Positions 13,307-21,386 of a stretch of 37,215 nt of DNA are shown here, piece by piece. A model generated the notes under the pieces. It saw only the letters and a list, made by a program, of their open reading frames with translations, had not been told where the DNA came from and ran no database searches. The stretch comes from Clostridia bacterium (GTDB lineage Bacteria > Bacillota_A > Clostridia > Christensenellales > Aristaeellaceae): contig JAFQOY010000006.1 of assembly GCA_017412025.1 (NCBI GenBank), positions 1 through 37,215 on the forward strand, read 5' to 3'. A program made the translations under genes and the position numbers. Numbering within the stretch: the first letter of the stretch is position 1; every line of letters begins with the position of its first letter.

Positions 13307-15232
13307 ATGAAGACAATCATCGCGCTGCTGCTGACGCTGATGCTTTGCCTTGGCGCCTGCGCCATGGCGGAACAGCGCGCGGAAATGCTGATCAACGCGG
13401 CTGTGAGCGAGCTGGGCTATACCGCGACAAAGGGCGGCTACAGCAAGTTCGGCGAATGGGGCGGAAAAGCATACGGCGAGTGGTGCTCGGAGTTCGTATC
13501 CTGGTGCGTCAATCTGGCGGATGAATTCTATGGCACGTCGATGCTGGATCATGACTATCCCATGCAGGCCAGCTGCGAGGACGGCGCCGCGTGGTTCAAA
13601 GAGCGCGGACGGTATGTGACGGTGAACGGCGGGCTCAAGGGCGAGGAAGGCCAGTTTTACCTTGCCGACGGCGTGAGCGTCGCAGACAGGCCGTATATCC
13701 CGCAGCGCGGCGACCTGATTTACATCGAGTGGTACAAGTACAATCGCCTTGATCACGTGGGCATCGTCGAGTTTGTGACGCAGGATGCGGACGGCACGTA
13801 CCTCGTGCATACGATCGAGGGCAACAACAAGATCCTCGGGCCGACGCCGACCACCGTGGCGCGCTACACCTACAGGCTGGACGATCCGTCCATCCGCGGC
13901 TACGGCGTGCTTGAGGAGGGGCTTGTGGGCACGGAGATTGCCATGGGCGATTCCGGCGAGGCCGTCGTCACCCTGCAGAAGAACCTGATTGAGCTGGGCT
14001 TTTATGACAGCGAGCCTGCGGGCAAGTTCGGCAAGGGGACGGAGACGGCGACGAAGAACTACCAGAAGGCGCGGGGCCTTGCCGTGACCGGCACGGCGGA
14101 CAGGGAGACGCTGGCTGCCATCAGCAGCGAGCTGAGGGAGAAACGCGAAGCGGCCGAGCAGGCGGCGCAGGAAAAGGCCGAAAAGGAAGCGCGCGCCACG
14201 CTGGAGGCGACGAAGACCGCGATTGCGGCCAACTGGTTCGGCGACTTTGATCCCTATGATGAAGAAGCGGCGTGGAGCCGCCTGACGGCGGATATCACGG
14301 TGCTGGACGTTGACCAGAAGGAGAAGATCTACCTTTCTGACGGGCCCAACGGCAAGCGGAAGACGACGCAGGAGCACAGGGGTTTTTTTTACGGCGAGTC
14401 GGTTGCCGTGCGCGTGCTTGACGAGCAGGACGGCTGGTCGAAGATCGAGGCATACAACGACTGCGACGAGCTGGAGCAGGGCTGGGTGCGCCCCGGCAGG
14501 CTGAAGACCGTCACGCCGAATCAGACATACGGCATCATCGTGGACAAGAGGACGCAGCGGCTGTATCTGTACAAGGAAGGGAAGCTGCTGACTGAGCTGC
14601 TTATTTCCACCGGTACGGCGGAGGGTAAAAACGAGGACTTCAACGAGACGGCTTCGGGCGAGTTCCTGCTGTGCAGCTGGACGGGCGGCTTCTGGTCGGG
14701 CAATCTCTGGTGCGATCAGGCGATCCGCTTCAACGGCGGCGACCTGCTGCACCTGGTGCCGGCGGTGTATCGCGGCGAGCTGGTCGGCGTCTATGCGGAC
14801 GGTTCGGGCGATTTCTCTTTCTGCGAGCAGGCGCTGGGTACCCGCGCCTCGCACGGCTGCATCCGCGTGCAGCGTAAGAAGAACGAGGACGGATTCAACC
14901 ACGAATGGCTCTGGAACAACCTGATGGGCCAGAAGAACATCAAGATCATCGTCTGGGACGATGACGGAAGAAGGCTTCCGGAGACGGACTACAGGACGCC
15001 GATGTACTATAACCCCGACGGCGGAGAGATGTTCCATGCGGATCAGTACTGCCCGGGCGTGAAGGATCGTTATCTGCCGCTGACGGGAACGACGTACGGC
15101 GAGCTGCGGCGGTATCCGTTTACGGCGCTTCAGCCGTGCAGCACATGCTCCACGCCGGAGAGGCCGGAGGTCGTCGCCTCCTGGAACGCCGTGATCGATC
15201 AGGTGTATGAAGAACTGGGCATGACGCCCTGA
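13307..15232 (+). CDS. Secreted two-headed cell wall enzyme: CHAP, peptidoglycan-binding and L,D-transpeptidase
   Basis: A 641-residue exported protein. Order of parts: signal peptide with a lipobox-like 'LCLGACAM' (residues 1-20); CHAP amidase/endopeptidase domain (about 25-205) with Cys60 in WCSEFVSWC, His150 in LDHVGIV and the 'IEGN' loop; PG_binding_1 repeat (about 207-272, 'GDSGEAVVTLQKNLIELGFY'); a charged Glu/Ala/Lys helix (275-305); an SH3-like segment (about 325-400); a YkuD L,D-transpeptidase domain (about 405-550) with the active site SHGCIRV (His516, Cys518); and a C-terminal tail with H577, C582, C611 and C614 that could bind zinc. It would cut and re-crosslink peptidoglycan outside the membrane. 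The lipoprotein reading is tentative because the Cys context is imperfect. Confidence 0.9.
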   Translation: MKTIIALLLTLMLCLGACAMAEQRAEMLINAAVSELGYTATKGGYSKFGEWGGKAYGEWCSEFVSWCVNLADEFYGTSMLDHDYPMQASCEDGAAWFKERGRYVTVNGGLKGEEGQFYLADGVSVADRPYIPQRGDLIYIEWYKYNRLDHVGIVEFVTQDADGTYLVHTIEGNNKILGPTPTTVARYTYRLDDPSIRGYGVLEEGLVGTEIAMGDSGEAVVTLQKNLIELGFYDSEPAGKFGKGTETATKNYQKARGLAVTGTADRETLAAISSELREKREAAEQAAQEKAEKEARATLEATKTAIAANWFGDFDPYDEEAAWSRLTADITVLDVDQKEKIYLSDGPNGKRKTTQEHRGFFYGESVAVRVLDEQDGWSKIEAYNDCDELEQGWVRPGRLKTVTPNQTYGIIVDKRTQRLYLYKEGKLLTELLISTGTAEGKNEDFNETASGEFLLCSWTGGFWSGNLWCDQAIRFNGGDLLHLVPAVYRGELVGVYADGSGDFSFCEQALGTRASHGCIRVQRKKNEDGFNHEWLWNNLMGQKNIKIIVWDDDGRRLPETDYRTPMYYNPDGGEMFHADQYCPGVKDRYLPLTGTTYGELRRYPFTALQPCSTCSTPERPEVVASWNAVIDQVYEELGMTP

Positions 15233-15269
15233 GACAGGGCAAGGATACGAAAGAACGGAGACAACTACG

Positions 15270-15857
15270 ATGAATATGATCAAGCAGTTTCATGTTCATG
15301 TCGGCATGCGCACATTCAAAACCGCTCTGGCAACGGCATTTTGCGCACTGATTTACTACTTTACGGATAGAAATCCTGCGTTTGCGTGCATCGGCGTCAT
15401 CTTCGGCATGGGCGCGAACATGGAGGATGCGCGCAAGAACGGCGGCAACCGCCTCTTCGGCACGATCATCGGCGGCGTACTGGGTATTATTCTCTTCAGG
15501 CTGTATCTGGTATTCGTGCCGGACGGGCAATATACGCTGATGATTGTGCCGTTCGTGTTTGTGGGTACGGTGCTGCTGGTGCTGCTGTGCCAGATGTTCT
15601 GGGTCGGCGGCGTGCAGCCGGGCGGCGTGGTGCTGTGCATCCTGCTGTTCAATACGCCGGTGGCGACGTATATCGACTACGCCATGAACCGCATCCTGGA
15701 TACGGCGATCGGCGTGATCATCGCGCTGATTGTCAGCTACGTGTTCCCGCGCGGCTGGATGCAGCTGTGGCCCGTGCGCTACAGGAGTATGAAGCAGCAC
15801 GCCAAAGAGGCGTGGAGCCATGTGCATCTGTTTCATTTTAAAAAGAAAAAGCGGTAA
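15270..15857 (+). CDS. FUSC / aromatic acid exporter-like membrane protein
   Basis: A 195-residue protein with about four to five transmembrane helices and a basic tail (KKKKR). The opening 'VGMRTFKTALATAFCALIYYF', then 'IGVIFGMGANMEDARKNGGNRLFGTIIGGVLG' and 'RILDTAIGVIIALIVSYVFP', match the ArAE_1/DUF939/FUSC family, whose members are implicated in efflux of aromatic acids or in cell-envelope functions. It is shorter than the usual roughly 330 residues, lacking the cytoplasmic C-terminal domain. Substrate unknown. It is the last gene of the plus-strand run that starts at ileS, 37 nt after the wall enzyme, and is followed by a palindrome at 15868. Confidence 0.8.
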   Translation: MNMIKQFHVHVGMRTFKTALATAFCALIYYFTDRNPAFACIGVIFGMGANMEDARKNGGNRLFGTIIGGVLGIILFRLYLVFVPDGQYTLMIVPFVFVGTVLLVLLCQMFWVGGVQPGGVVLCILLFNTPVATYIDYAMNRILDTAIGVIIALIVSYVFPRGWMQLWPVRYRSMKQHAKEAWSHVHLFHFKKKKR

Positions 15858-15867
15858 GCATAGCGAA

Positions 15868-15895
15868 AGCGGACGACCTGCGAGGGGCGTCCGCT
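15868..15895. repeat. Palindrome, left copy of a duplicated hairpin
   Basis: AGCGGACG / CGTCCGCT with the 12-nt loop ACCTGCGAGGGG. A 25-nt stretch (15871-15895) recurs with one mismatch at 16122-16146, on the other side of the MITE-like element. It may work as a weak terminator for the FUSC-like gene, but no T-run follows on the plus strand. Confidence 0.6.
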
Positions 15896-15918
15896 AAAAA
15901 TATTGACAAAAATCGCAG

Positions 15919-16076
15919 CAAGCACTCCCTCAGTCTGCCTCCGGCAGCCAGCTCCCTCAGGAGGGAGCCTCCAACGAAGCTTATCAAAGATAAGAGAATC
16001 TTACTCTGATCAGCATATTTGATGCCTCCCTCTTGAGGGAGGGGGACCATCCGAAGGATGGTGGAAGGAGTGTCTT
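15919..16076. repeat. MITE-like element with imperfect terminal inverted repeats
   Basis: A non-coding stretch of about 158 bp. Its left end, GCACTCCCTCAGTCTGCC...CTCCCTCAGGAGGGAGCC, and its right end, GCCTCCCTCTTGAGGGAGGG...GGAAGGAGTGTC, are imperfect reverse complements over about 45-50 nt, each containing its own internal hairpin (GCTCCCTC-AG-GAGGGAGC; CCTCCCTC-TT-GAGGGAGG; ACCATCC-GAA-GGATGGT). The core (15975-16020) is AT-rich. No transposase gene is inside, so mobility would depend on a transposase elsewhere. Ends are approximate. Confidence 0.65.
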
Positions 16077-16120
16077 ACAGGTACTTAGTCAGAAAAACAA
16101 CTTGTATCAACAGTCTGAGA

Positions 16121-16144
16121 CGGACGACCTGCGAGGGCCGTCCG
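16121..16144. repeat. Palindrome, right copy of the duplicated hairpin
   Basis: CGGACG / CGTCCG around ACCTGCGAGGGC, nearly identical to the copy at 15868-15895. It lies 11 bases beyond the end of aroK, on the terminator side of that minus-strand operon, but lacks a T-run there, so termination would be weak. Confidence 0.6.
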
Positions 16145-16155
16145 CTTGCTTTATG

Positions 16156-16668
16156 TCATAAAATGCGCTGGATTTCCGCTCTGCGGTGCAGCGCGGCGGA
16201 GGACTGCTCTGCCGGCAGCCCGTTGTCAAACGCTATGTCCGCTGCCTTTTCATACAGCGCCCTGCGCGCGGCAAAGAGCGTCCGCATGCGCTCCTCCTTG
16301 TCGCCGGCGAGGTTGGGGCGCGTGTCCTGCCGCACGTCCGCGATCATATCTTTAAGCGGGCGATTGAGCCAGACGACAAGGCCGTTTTCACGCATGAGGC
16401 TGATGTTTTCCTCCCGCGTGACGATGCCGCCGCCGGTGGCGATCACGCAGGGCGCGCAGGCGCAGGCGGCGCGCAGCGCACTTGTTTCGCAGAGCCTGAA
16501 GCCCGCATCGCCGGATTCTGCGAAGATGGCCGGGATGTCCCGTCCCTCACGGCGGACGATCTCATCATCGAGATCGAGGAACGAGCAGCCGATCTGCTTT
16601 GCAAGCAGCCGGCCGAGGGTGCTCTTGCCGCAGCCCATCATGCCGATGAGGAAGATGTGCTTTTTCAT
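16156..16668 (-). CDS. aroK: Shikimate kinase
   Basis: A 170-residue P-loop kinase that phosphorylates shikimate at O3 with ATP, the fifth step of the shikimate pathway. Walker A GMMGCGKST (9-17), the substrate Asp in 'LDLDDEI' (D32/D34), Arg58 in 'AGFRLCET', the shikimate-binding GGG (79-81) and the lid Arg117 in 'DTRPNL' are all present. Length is normal. It is the last gene of the aromatic operon, with four bases separating it from the pheA stop and its Shine-Dalgarno (GAAGGGA) within the end of pheA. Confidence 0.95.
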   Translation of the reverse strand: MKKHIFLIGMMGCGKSTLGRLLAKQIGCSFLDLDDEIVRREGRDIPAIFAESGDAGFRLCETSALRAACACAPCVIATGGGIVTREENISLMRENGLVVWLNRPLKDMIADVRQDTRPNLAGDKEERMRTLFAARRALYEKAADIAFDNGLPAEQSSAALHRRAEIQRIL

Positions 16669-16672
16669 GCCG

Positions 16673-17776
16673 TCATCCCTTCTCCGCTGCGCGGTATGCG
16701 CCGAGCAGGCGGCAGTTTTCGCAGTCTGCCACCAGCGACTGCATCAGCACGTGCAGGCTGTCCTCGCTCACATTGCCGGTCAGGTCGACGTAGAAGCGGT
16801 ATTCCCAGTTGTTGTGCGCAAGCGGCCGGGATTCGATGTGCGTCAGGTTCATGCCCAGAGCCGCGAAGCTGGAGAGCGCGCGCATCAGCGTGCCGCGCTC
16901 GTGGCGGACGGTGAAGGTCAGCGTCGCCTTGTCCGGTATGCCGATGGGCGTGGGGCTGCTGCTGACGACGATAAAGCGCGTGTGGTTGTCCTCAGATGAC
17001 TGGATATCCGCAGCAAGGACACAAAGCCCGTAGCGCTCGGCGGCCAGCCGGGATGCGATGGCGGCGCTGTGCCTGTCGCCCAGCTGCGCGACGTGCCTGG
17101 CGGCGATGGCGGTGTTGAAGTACGGCCTGGTGATCCAGTGGGGATGACGGCTGAGGAACGCAGGACACTGAGCAAAGCCCTGCTCATGGCTGTATACGGT
17201 CTCAATATCCTCAAGCCTTGCTCCCGGCACGCCCAGCAGGCAGTGCTCCACGCGCACCAGCTGCTCGCCGACGATATGGCAGCTGTATGTGCCCAGCAGG
17301 TCGTATACGGTATTGATGGAGCCGGAGGAGGAGTTTTCCACCGGCACGACGCCATAGCGCACACGGCCCTCCGAGACGGCGGAAAAGACTTCCTCAAAGG
17401 TCTTAAAGCTCGTCCTCTGGCAGCCCTCGCCGAAGAAGGCGACGACGGCGCTCTCGCTGAACGCGCCCTCCACGCCCATGTAGGCAATTTCATCGCTCTG
17501 GCTGATGGCGTCGAGGTATCTGCGCTGTTCCTCGCGGGAGAGGGCCATCAGCGTCTTGTACAGCTGAACCACACTTGCGCCGAGCGCCTTGTCCTGCGCC
17601 ATGGCGGCGCGGCTTTTGAGCACGTCCTGCTCGCGCGAGGCGTCCAGGATGTTGATCTGGTGCGCATGCTTATAGGCGGCGACGTCTCGGGAGACCTGCA
17701 TCCGCCGCTCAAAGAGCGTGACGATCTGCCGGTCGATGGCGTCGATTTCCGTGCGGCATTGGGTAAGGTCCTTCAT
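16673..17776 (-). CDS. pheA: Bifunctional chorismate mutase / prephenate dehydratase (P-protein)
   Basis: A 367-residue fusion. Residues 1-85 form an AroQ-type chorismate mutase ('CRTEIDAIDRQIVTLFERRM'). Residues about 96-275 form the prephenate dehydratase ('IAYMGVEGAFSESA', 'VVPVENSSSGSI', 'SHEQGFAQCPAFL', 'NHTRFIVV'). Residues about 284-362 form a regulatory ACT domain with ESRP (315-318), the phenylalanine-binding motif. It converts chorismate to phenylpyruvate, so feedback inhibition by Phe is expected. The start at 17776 follows AAGGAGG; longer in-frame extensions upstream overlap aroC and read as non-protein. The aminotransferase that completes Phe synthesis is not in the window. Confidence 0.95.
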   Translation of the reverse strand: MKDLTQCRTEIDAIDRQIVTLFERRMQVSRDVAAYKHAHQINILDASREQDVLKSRAAMAQDKALGASVVQLYKTLMALSREEQRRYLDAISQSDEIAYMGVEGAFSESAVVAFFGEGCQRTSFKTFEEVFSAVSEGRVRYGVVPVENSSSGSINTVYDLLGTYSCHIVGEQLVRVEHCLLGVPGARLEDIETVYSHEQGFAQCPAFLSRHPHWITRPYFNTAIAARHVAQLGDRHSAAIASRLAAERYGLCVLAADIQSSEDNHTRFIVVSSSPTPIGIPDKATLTFTVRHERGTLMRALSSFAALGMNLTHIESRPLAHNNWEYRFYVDLTGNVSEDSLHVLMQSLVADCENCRLLGAYRAAEKG

Positions 17777-17796
17777 GCTCTGCCTCCTTATGGCGC

Positions 17797-18894
17797 TCAC
17801 AGCGCTTTGCCTGCGGCGTCGTCCATCATCAATTCGCACAGGGCGATGGCCAGTATGCTTTCCATCACCACGACCGCGCGGGGGACGATGCAGGGGTCGT
17901 GCCTGCCGGTGACGGCGAGGGTCGTATCCTGCATAAGAGAAAGGTCGACGGTCTGCTGGGGCAGGCCGATGGAAGGCGTGGGCTTGACGGCGGCGCGGAA
18001 GATGACGGGCATGCCGTTGGTGACGCCGCCGGTCACGCCGCCGTTGTGGTTTGTCGTGCAGGTCACCTTTCCGCTTTGCCAGCGCATGGGGTCGTTTGCC
18101 TGGCTGCCGCGCACGGCGGCAAGCGCCATGCCGTCGCCGAACTCGACGGCCTTGACCGCAGGCACGGAGAAGGCGAGGCTGCTGACGACGCTCTCCACGG
18201 AGCCGAAGAACGGCGAGCCGATACCGGCGGGCACGCCGACTGCGGCGCACTCAATCACGCCGCCGACGCTGTCCTGCCCGGCCTTCGCCTGCGCGATCAG
18301 ATCGCGCATGGGCGCCTCCAGCGCGGGATTGAGCAGCGGAAAGCGGCTGCCCTGCAGCGCGGTCAGCGTATCGGCGCTGACATGGACGGGATCAAAGGCG
18401 CTGTCCGCCATGCCGCCGACGGCGGCAATATGCGCGCCGACGGTGATTCCGTGCTGTTTGAGCAGCTGGCGCGCGACAGATCCGGCGAACACGAGCGGCG
18501 CTGTGAGCCTGCCGGAAAAATGCCCCCCGCCGCGCGGATCGTTATATCCGCCGTACTTGACCTGACCGGCGTAGTCGGCATGACCGGGGCGCATTTTTGC
18601 GCGCAGCTGGGCGTAATCGCCCGAGCGCGTGTTGGTGTTTTCGATCATGGCGCAAAGCGGCGCGCCCGTCGCCCGGCCTTCAAAAAGGCCGGAGACGATC
18701 TTCACCTGGTCGGCTTCCCTGCGCGCAGTCGCCGTCGGGTCGCCGCCGGGCGCGCGGCGGGCCATGTGCCGCGCGGCGGCCTCTTCATCAAGCGGCATGC
18801 CGGCAGGAACGCCGTCGATTACGACGCCGATTGCGGGTCCATGGGATTCGCCGAATATGGTCAGCCTGAAGTGCTCGCCGAAGTTTGCTCTCAT
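17797..18894 (-). CDS. aroC: Chorismate synthase
   Basis: A 365-residue FMN-dependent enzyme making chorismate from EPSP. All signatures are present: 'FGESHGPAIGVVIDG' near the N-terminus (His18 region), 'SGDYAQLRAKMRPGHADY', 'GGGHFSGRLTAP', and the C-terminal 'GRHDPCIVPRAVVVMES'. Length is normal for the family. It lies 27 nt after aroA and 20 nt before pheA; AAAGGA precedes the ATG. Confidence 0.97.
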   Translation of the reverse strand: MRANFGEHFRLTIFGESHGPAIGVVIDGVPAGMPLDEEAAARHMARRAPGGDPTATARREADQVKIVSGLFEGRATGAPLCAMIENTNTRSGDYAQLRAKMRPGHADYAGQVKYGGYNDPRGGGHFSGRLTAPLVFAGSVARQLLKQHGITVGAHIAAVGGMADSAFDPVHVSADTLTALQGSRFPLLNPALEAPMRDLIAQAKAGQDSVGGVIECAAVGVPAGIGSPFFGSVESVVSSLAFSVPAVKAVEFGDGMALAAVRGSQANDPMRWQSGKVTCTTNHNGGVTGGVTNGMPVIFRAAVKPTPSIGLPQQTVDLSLMQDTTLAVTGRHDPCIVPRAVVVMESILAIALCELMMDDAAGKAL

Positions 18895-18921
18895 GGTGTC
18901 CGTCCTTTCTTTGCGCTCCGC

Positions 18922-20229
18922 TCAGCCCTGTGCGCCGGGCGCGGCGATTCCGCCGAGGGAAGCGTATTCCGTCCAGAATGCAGGCGCAGATTTGGCGACC
19001 GCCTGCGCGTCGGTGATGGTCAGGTTTCCGCTTGAAATGGCTGCGGCGACGGCCATTGCCATGACGATCCGGTGATCGTTGCAGCCGTCGATCCGCGCGG
19101 CGTGCAGCGGTTTTCCGCCTCGGATGATCAGGCCGTCGGGCAGCTCCTGCACGTCTGCTCCGGCGGCGCTGAGCGCGGCGCACATGGCGGAAAGCCGGTC
19201 GCTCTCCTTGATGCGCAGACGGGCGGCGCCTGTGATGCGGCTCTCGCCCTCTGCGGCTGCCATCGCCACGGCGAGTACCGGCACGAGATCGGGAATCTGG
19301 GATGCGTCGACATTGGCGCAGCGCAGGCGTGAGGAGCAGACGGTCAGGCCGTCGCTGTCGCAGCAGAGCACGGCGCCCATCTGGTCGAGCACCCGGAGGA
19401 TCTGCCGGTCGCCCTGCGCGCTGCTCTGGTCAAGGCCGGTCAGGCGGAGCATGCCTCCGCTGCCGATCGCGCCGGCGACAAGATAAAATGCCGCATGGCT
19501 CCAGTCGCTTTCCACATGCGCATGACCGGGGGAGAGAATGCTCTGGTTCCCGCGGACGTAGAGCGTCTGCCCGTCGTCCTTCCAGCGGGAGGCGACGCCG
19601 AAGGTCTGCTGTACGCGGCGTGTGAGTTCCACATACGCGCGGGACTCAAGCGGCGTGGTGATGCGGATGGTGCTGTCGCCCTGAAGGCGGGGCAGTGCGA
19701 GGAGGAGTCCGGTGATGAACTGGCTGCTTACGTCGCCGGGCAGCGCGTATTCTCCGCTGCTCAGGCAGCCTTCAACCGTCAGCCCGTCCTCGTCCAGCTC
19801 CCATCTGACGCCGAGGGGACGCAGCAGCTGCGCGTAGACGTCAAGCGGGCGCTGCATCAGCCGTCCATGCCCGACAAAGCGCACAGGCCCGCGCCCGTCG
19901 AGCGCAAGGGGAATGAAGAAGCGCAGCGTGGAACCGGATTCGCCGCAGTCAAGCGTGCGCAGCGAGCCGCCCATGACGGACTGCCCGCCGGACAGACGGA
20001 CGCGCACAAAGCCGGGAATCTCATGCGGGGTGATGACGGGCGCGTCGATCAGCCCCAGCGCCTTTGCGCAGGAGAGCGTCGCTTTCACGTCTTCAGACAG
20101 CTGAATCGGGGCGAGCTCGGTCTGGCCGGAGGCCATCGCCGCCATCATGACGGCGCGATGGGAGGCGGATTTGCTGGGCATGACGGCCAGCGTGCCGCTG
20201 AGCGAGGCGGGGGAGACGACTGTGTTCAT
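18922..20229 (-). CDS. aroA: 3-phosphoshikimate 1-carboxyvinyltransferase (EPSP synthase)
   Basis: A 435-residue EPSP synthase joining shikimate-3-phosphate and PEP. Conserved parts are 'GTLAVMPSKSASHRAVM' (PEP/S3P lysine), 'LDCGESGSTLRFFIPLA' in place of the NAGTAMR loop of class I enzymes, 'PGDVSSQFITGLLLALP', 'ESDWSHAAFYLVAGA', 'LRIKESDRLSAM' and 'DGCNDHRIVMAMAVAA'. The start at 20229 is set by GGAGG five bases upstream. It is separated from aroB by 76 nt, the largest gap in the operon, which shows no clear promoter or terminator. Confidence 0.96.
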   Translation of the reverse strand: MNTVVSPASLSGTLAVMPSKSASHRAVMMAAMASGQTELAPIQLSEDVKATLSCAKALGLIDAPVITPHEIPGFVRVRLSGGQSVMGGSLRTLDCGESGSTLRFFIPLALDGRGPVRFVGHGRLMQRPLDVYAQLLRPLGVRWELDEDGLTVEGCLSSGEYALPGDVSSQFITGLLLALPRLQGDSTIRITTPLESRAYVELTRRVQQTFGVASRWKDDGQTLYVRGNQSILSPGHAHVESDWSHAAFYLVAGAIGSGGMLRLTGLDQSSAQGDRQILRVLDQMGAVLCCDSDGLTVCSSRLRCANVDASQIPDLVPVLAVAMAAAEGESRITGAARLRIKESDRLSAMCAALSAAGADVQELPDGLIIRGGKPLHAARIDGCNDHRIVMAMAVAAAISSGNLTITDAQAVAKSAPAFWTEYASLGGIAAPGAQG

Positions 20230-20305
20230 GGGGAGCCTCCAAAGCGTAAAGAAGTGCATGAATGCTGCGGAGAATTCTCTGCCGGCGAGGGCAGGCAAAG
20301 GGAGA

Positions 20306-21373
20306 TTACAGCAGATTTTGAAGCTGCGCTTTTGTCAGCGGCACGGTGGTGCACGCGCCGATATCAGTGAGCATCACGGTGCGGACAAGCTTGCCCTCGG
20401 CCTTCTTGTCAAGGGACATGGCTTCGGCAAGCGCCGCGCCGGAGAGGCCATGCGGCGCCTCGGTCATCAGATCGTAAGCCCCAAGCAGCGCGCGGATGCG
20501 CTCCGCCGTGCCTGCGGGCGTGACGCCCAGCTTTTCGCCCCAGCGCGCGGCGGCGGCCATGCCGATGGCGACGGCTTCGCCGTGCAGCAGCGTGCCGTAG
20601 CCGCAGGCGTTTTCAAGCGCATGCGCGAGCGTATGACCGTAGTTGAGCTGCATCCGTACGCCATGGTCGTGCGGATCGAGGCGGACGTATTCGGCCTTGA
20701 TTTCGCAGCAGCGCGCAATGATCTCATCAAGAACAGGCAGCAGCGCTCCGCGGGAGCCGAGTTGCTCGATGCGCTCAAACAGCGCGCGGTCGCAGATGCA
20801 GCCGTATTTGATCACCTCGCCAAGGCCCGCGCCGAGCTGGCGCTCGTCGAGCGTCGTGAGCGTGTCGCAGTCGATGATCACCATCTCCGGCTGATAAAAC
20901 GCGCCCAGCAGGTTCTTGCCGCGCGGATGATTGACAGCGACCTTGCCGCCGACGGAGGAATCCACCTGCGCCAGCAGCGTGGTGGGAACCTGCACAAAGT
21001 GCACGCCGCGCAGATAGGTGCATGCGGCGTAGCCCGCAATATCGCCGACCACGCCGCCGCCCAGCGCGACGACCAGATCGGCGCGCGTCAGACGCGCGTC
21101 GAGGAATGCGTCGTAGAGCGCGGCAAGCTGCTCCGGGCATTTGGTGGCCTCGCCTGCCGGAAGGATGATCACAGACGCATCCACGCCCGCCCTGTGCAGC
21201 TGCTCAAGCAGCGCGTAGGAATACAGCGGCGCGGTGTTGCTGTCGGCGACGACGGCGGCCTTTCGCCCCTGATACGACGCGAAGAGCGGCGCGCAGGAAG
21301 AGATAAGGCCGCGGCCGATGTGGATGTCATAGCGACTCTCGGGCGCGTTGGCGCATACGGAGACGACGGGCAT
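20306..21373 (-). CDS. aroB: 3-dehydroquinate synthase
   Basis: A 355-residue NAD- and metal-dependent cyclase, the second shikimate step. Family motifs are 'VVALGGGVVGDIAGYAACTYLRG', 'QVPTTLLAQVDSSVGGKVAVNHP', 'KNLLGAFYQPEMVIID', 'GLGEVIKYGCI' and the metal-ligand region 'LNYGHTLAHALE...LLHGEAVAIGM'. Full length. AAAGGAG precedes the ATG; 13 nt separate it from tyrA. Confidence 0.97.
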   Translation of the reverse strand: MPVVSVCANAPESRYDIHIGRGLISSCAPLFASYQGRKAAVVADSNTAPLYSYALLEQLHRAGVDASVIILPAGEATKCPEQLAALYDAFLDARLTRADLVVALGGGVVGDIAGYAACTYLRGVHFVQVPTTLLAQVDSSVGGKVAVNHPRGKNLLGAFYQPEMVIIDCDTLTTLDERQLGAGLGEVIKYGCICDRALFERIEQLGSRGALLPVLDEIIARCCEIKAEYVRLDPHDHGVRMQLNYGHTLAHALENACGYGTLLHGEAVAIGMAAAARWGEKLGVTPAGTAERIRALLGAYDLMTEAPHGLSGAALAEAMSLDKKAEGKLVRTVMLTDIGACTTVPLTKAQLQNLL

Positions 21374-21386
21374 GAAATCACTCCTT

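Noticed and set aside
15919..16076. Insertion sequence
   Set aside because: The element is only about 158 bp and has no transposase frame; it is reported as MITE-like instead.
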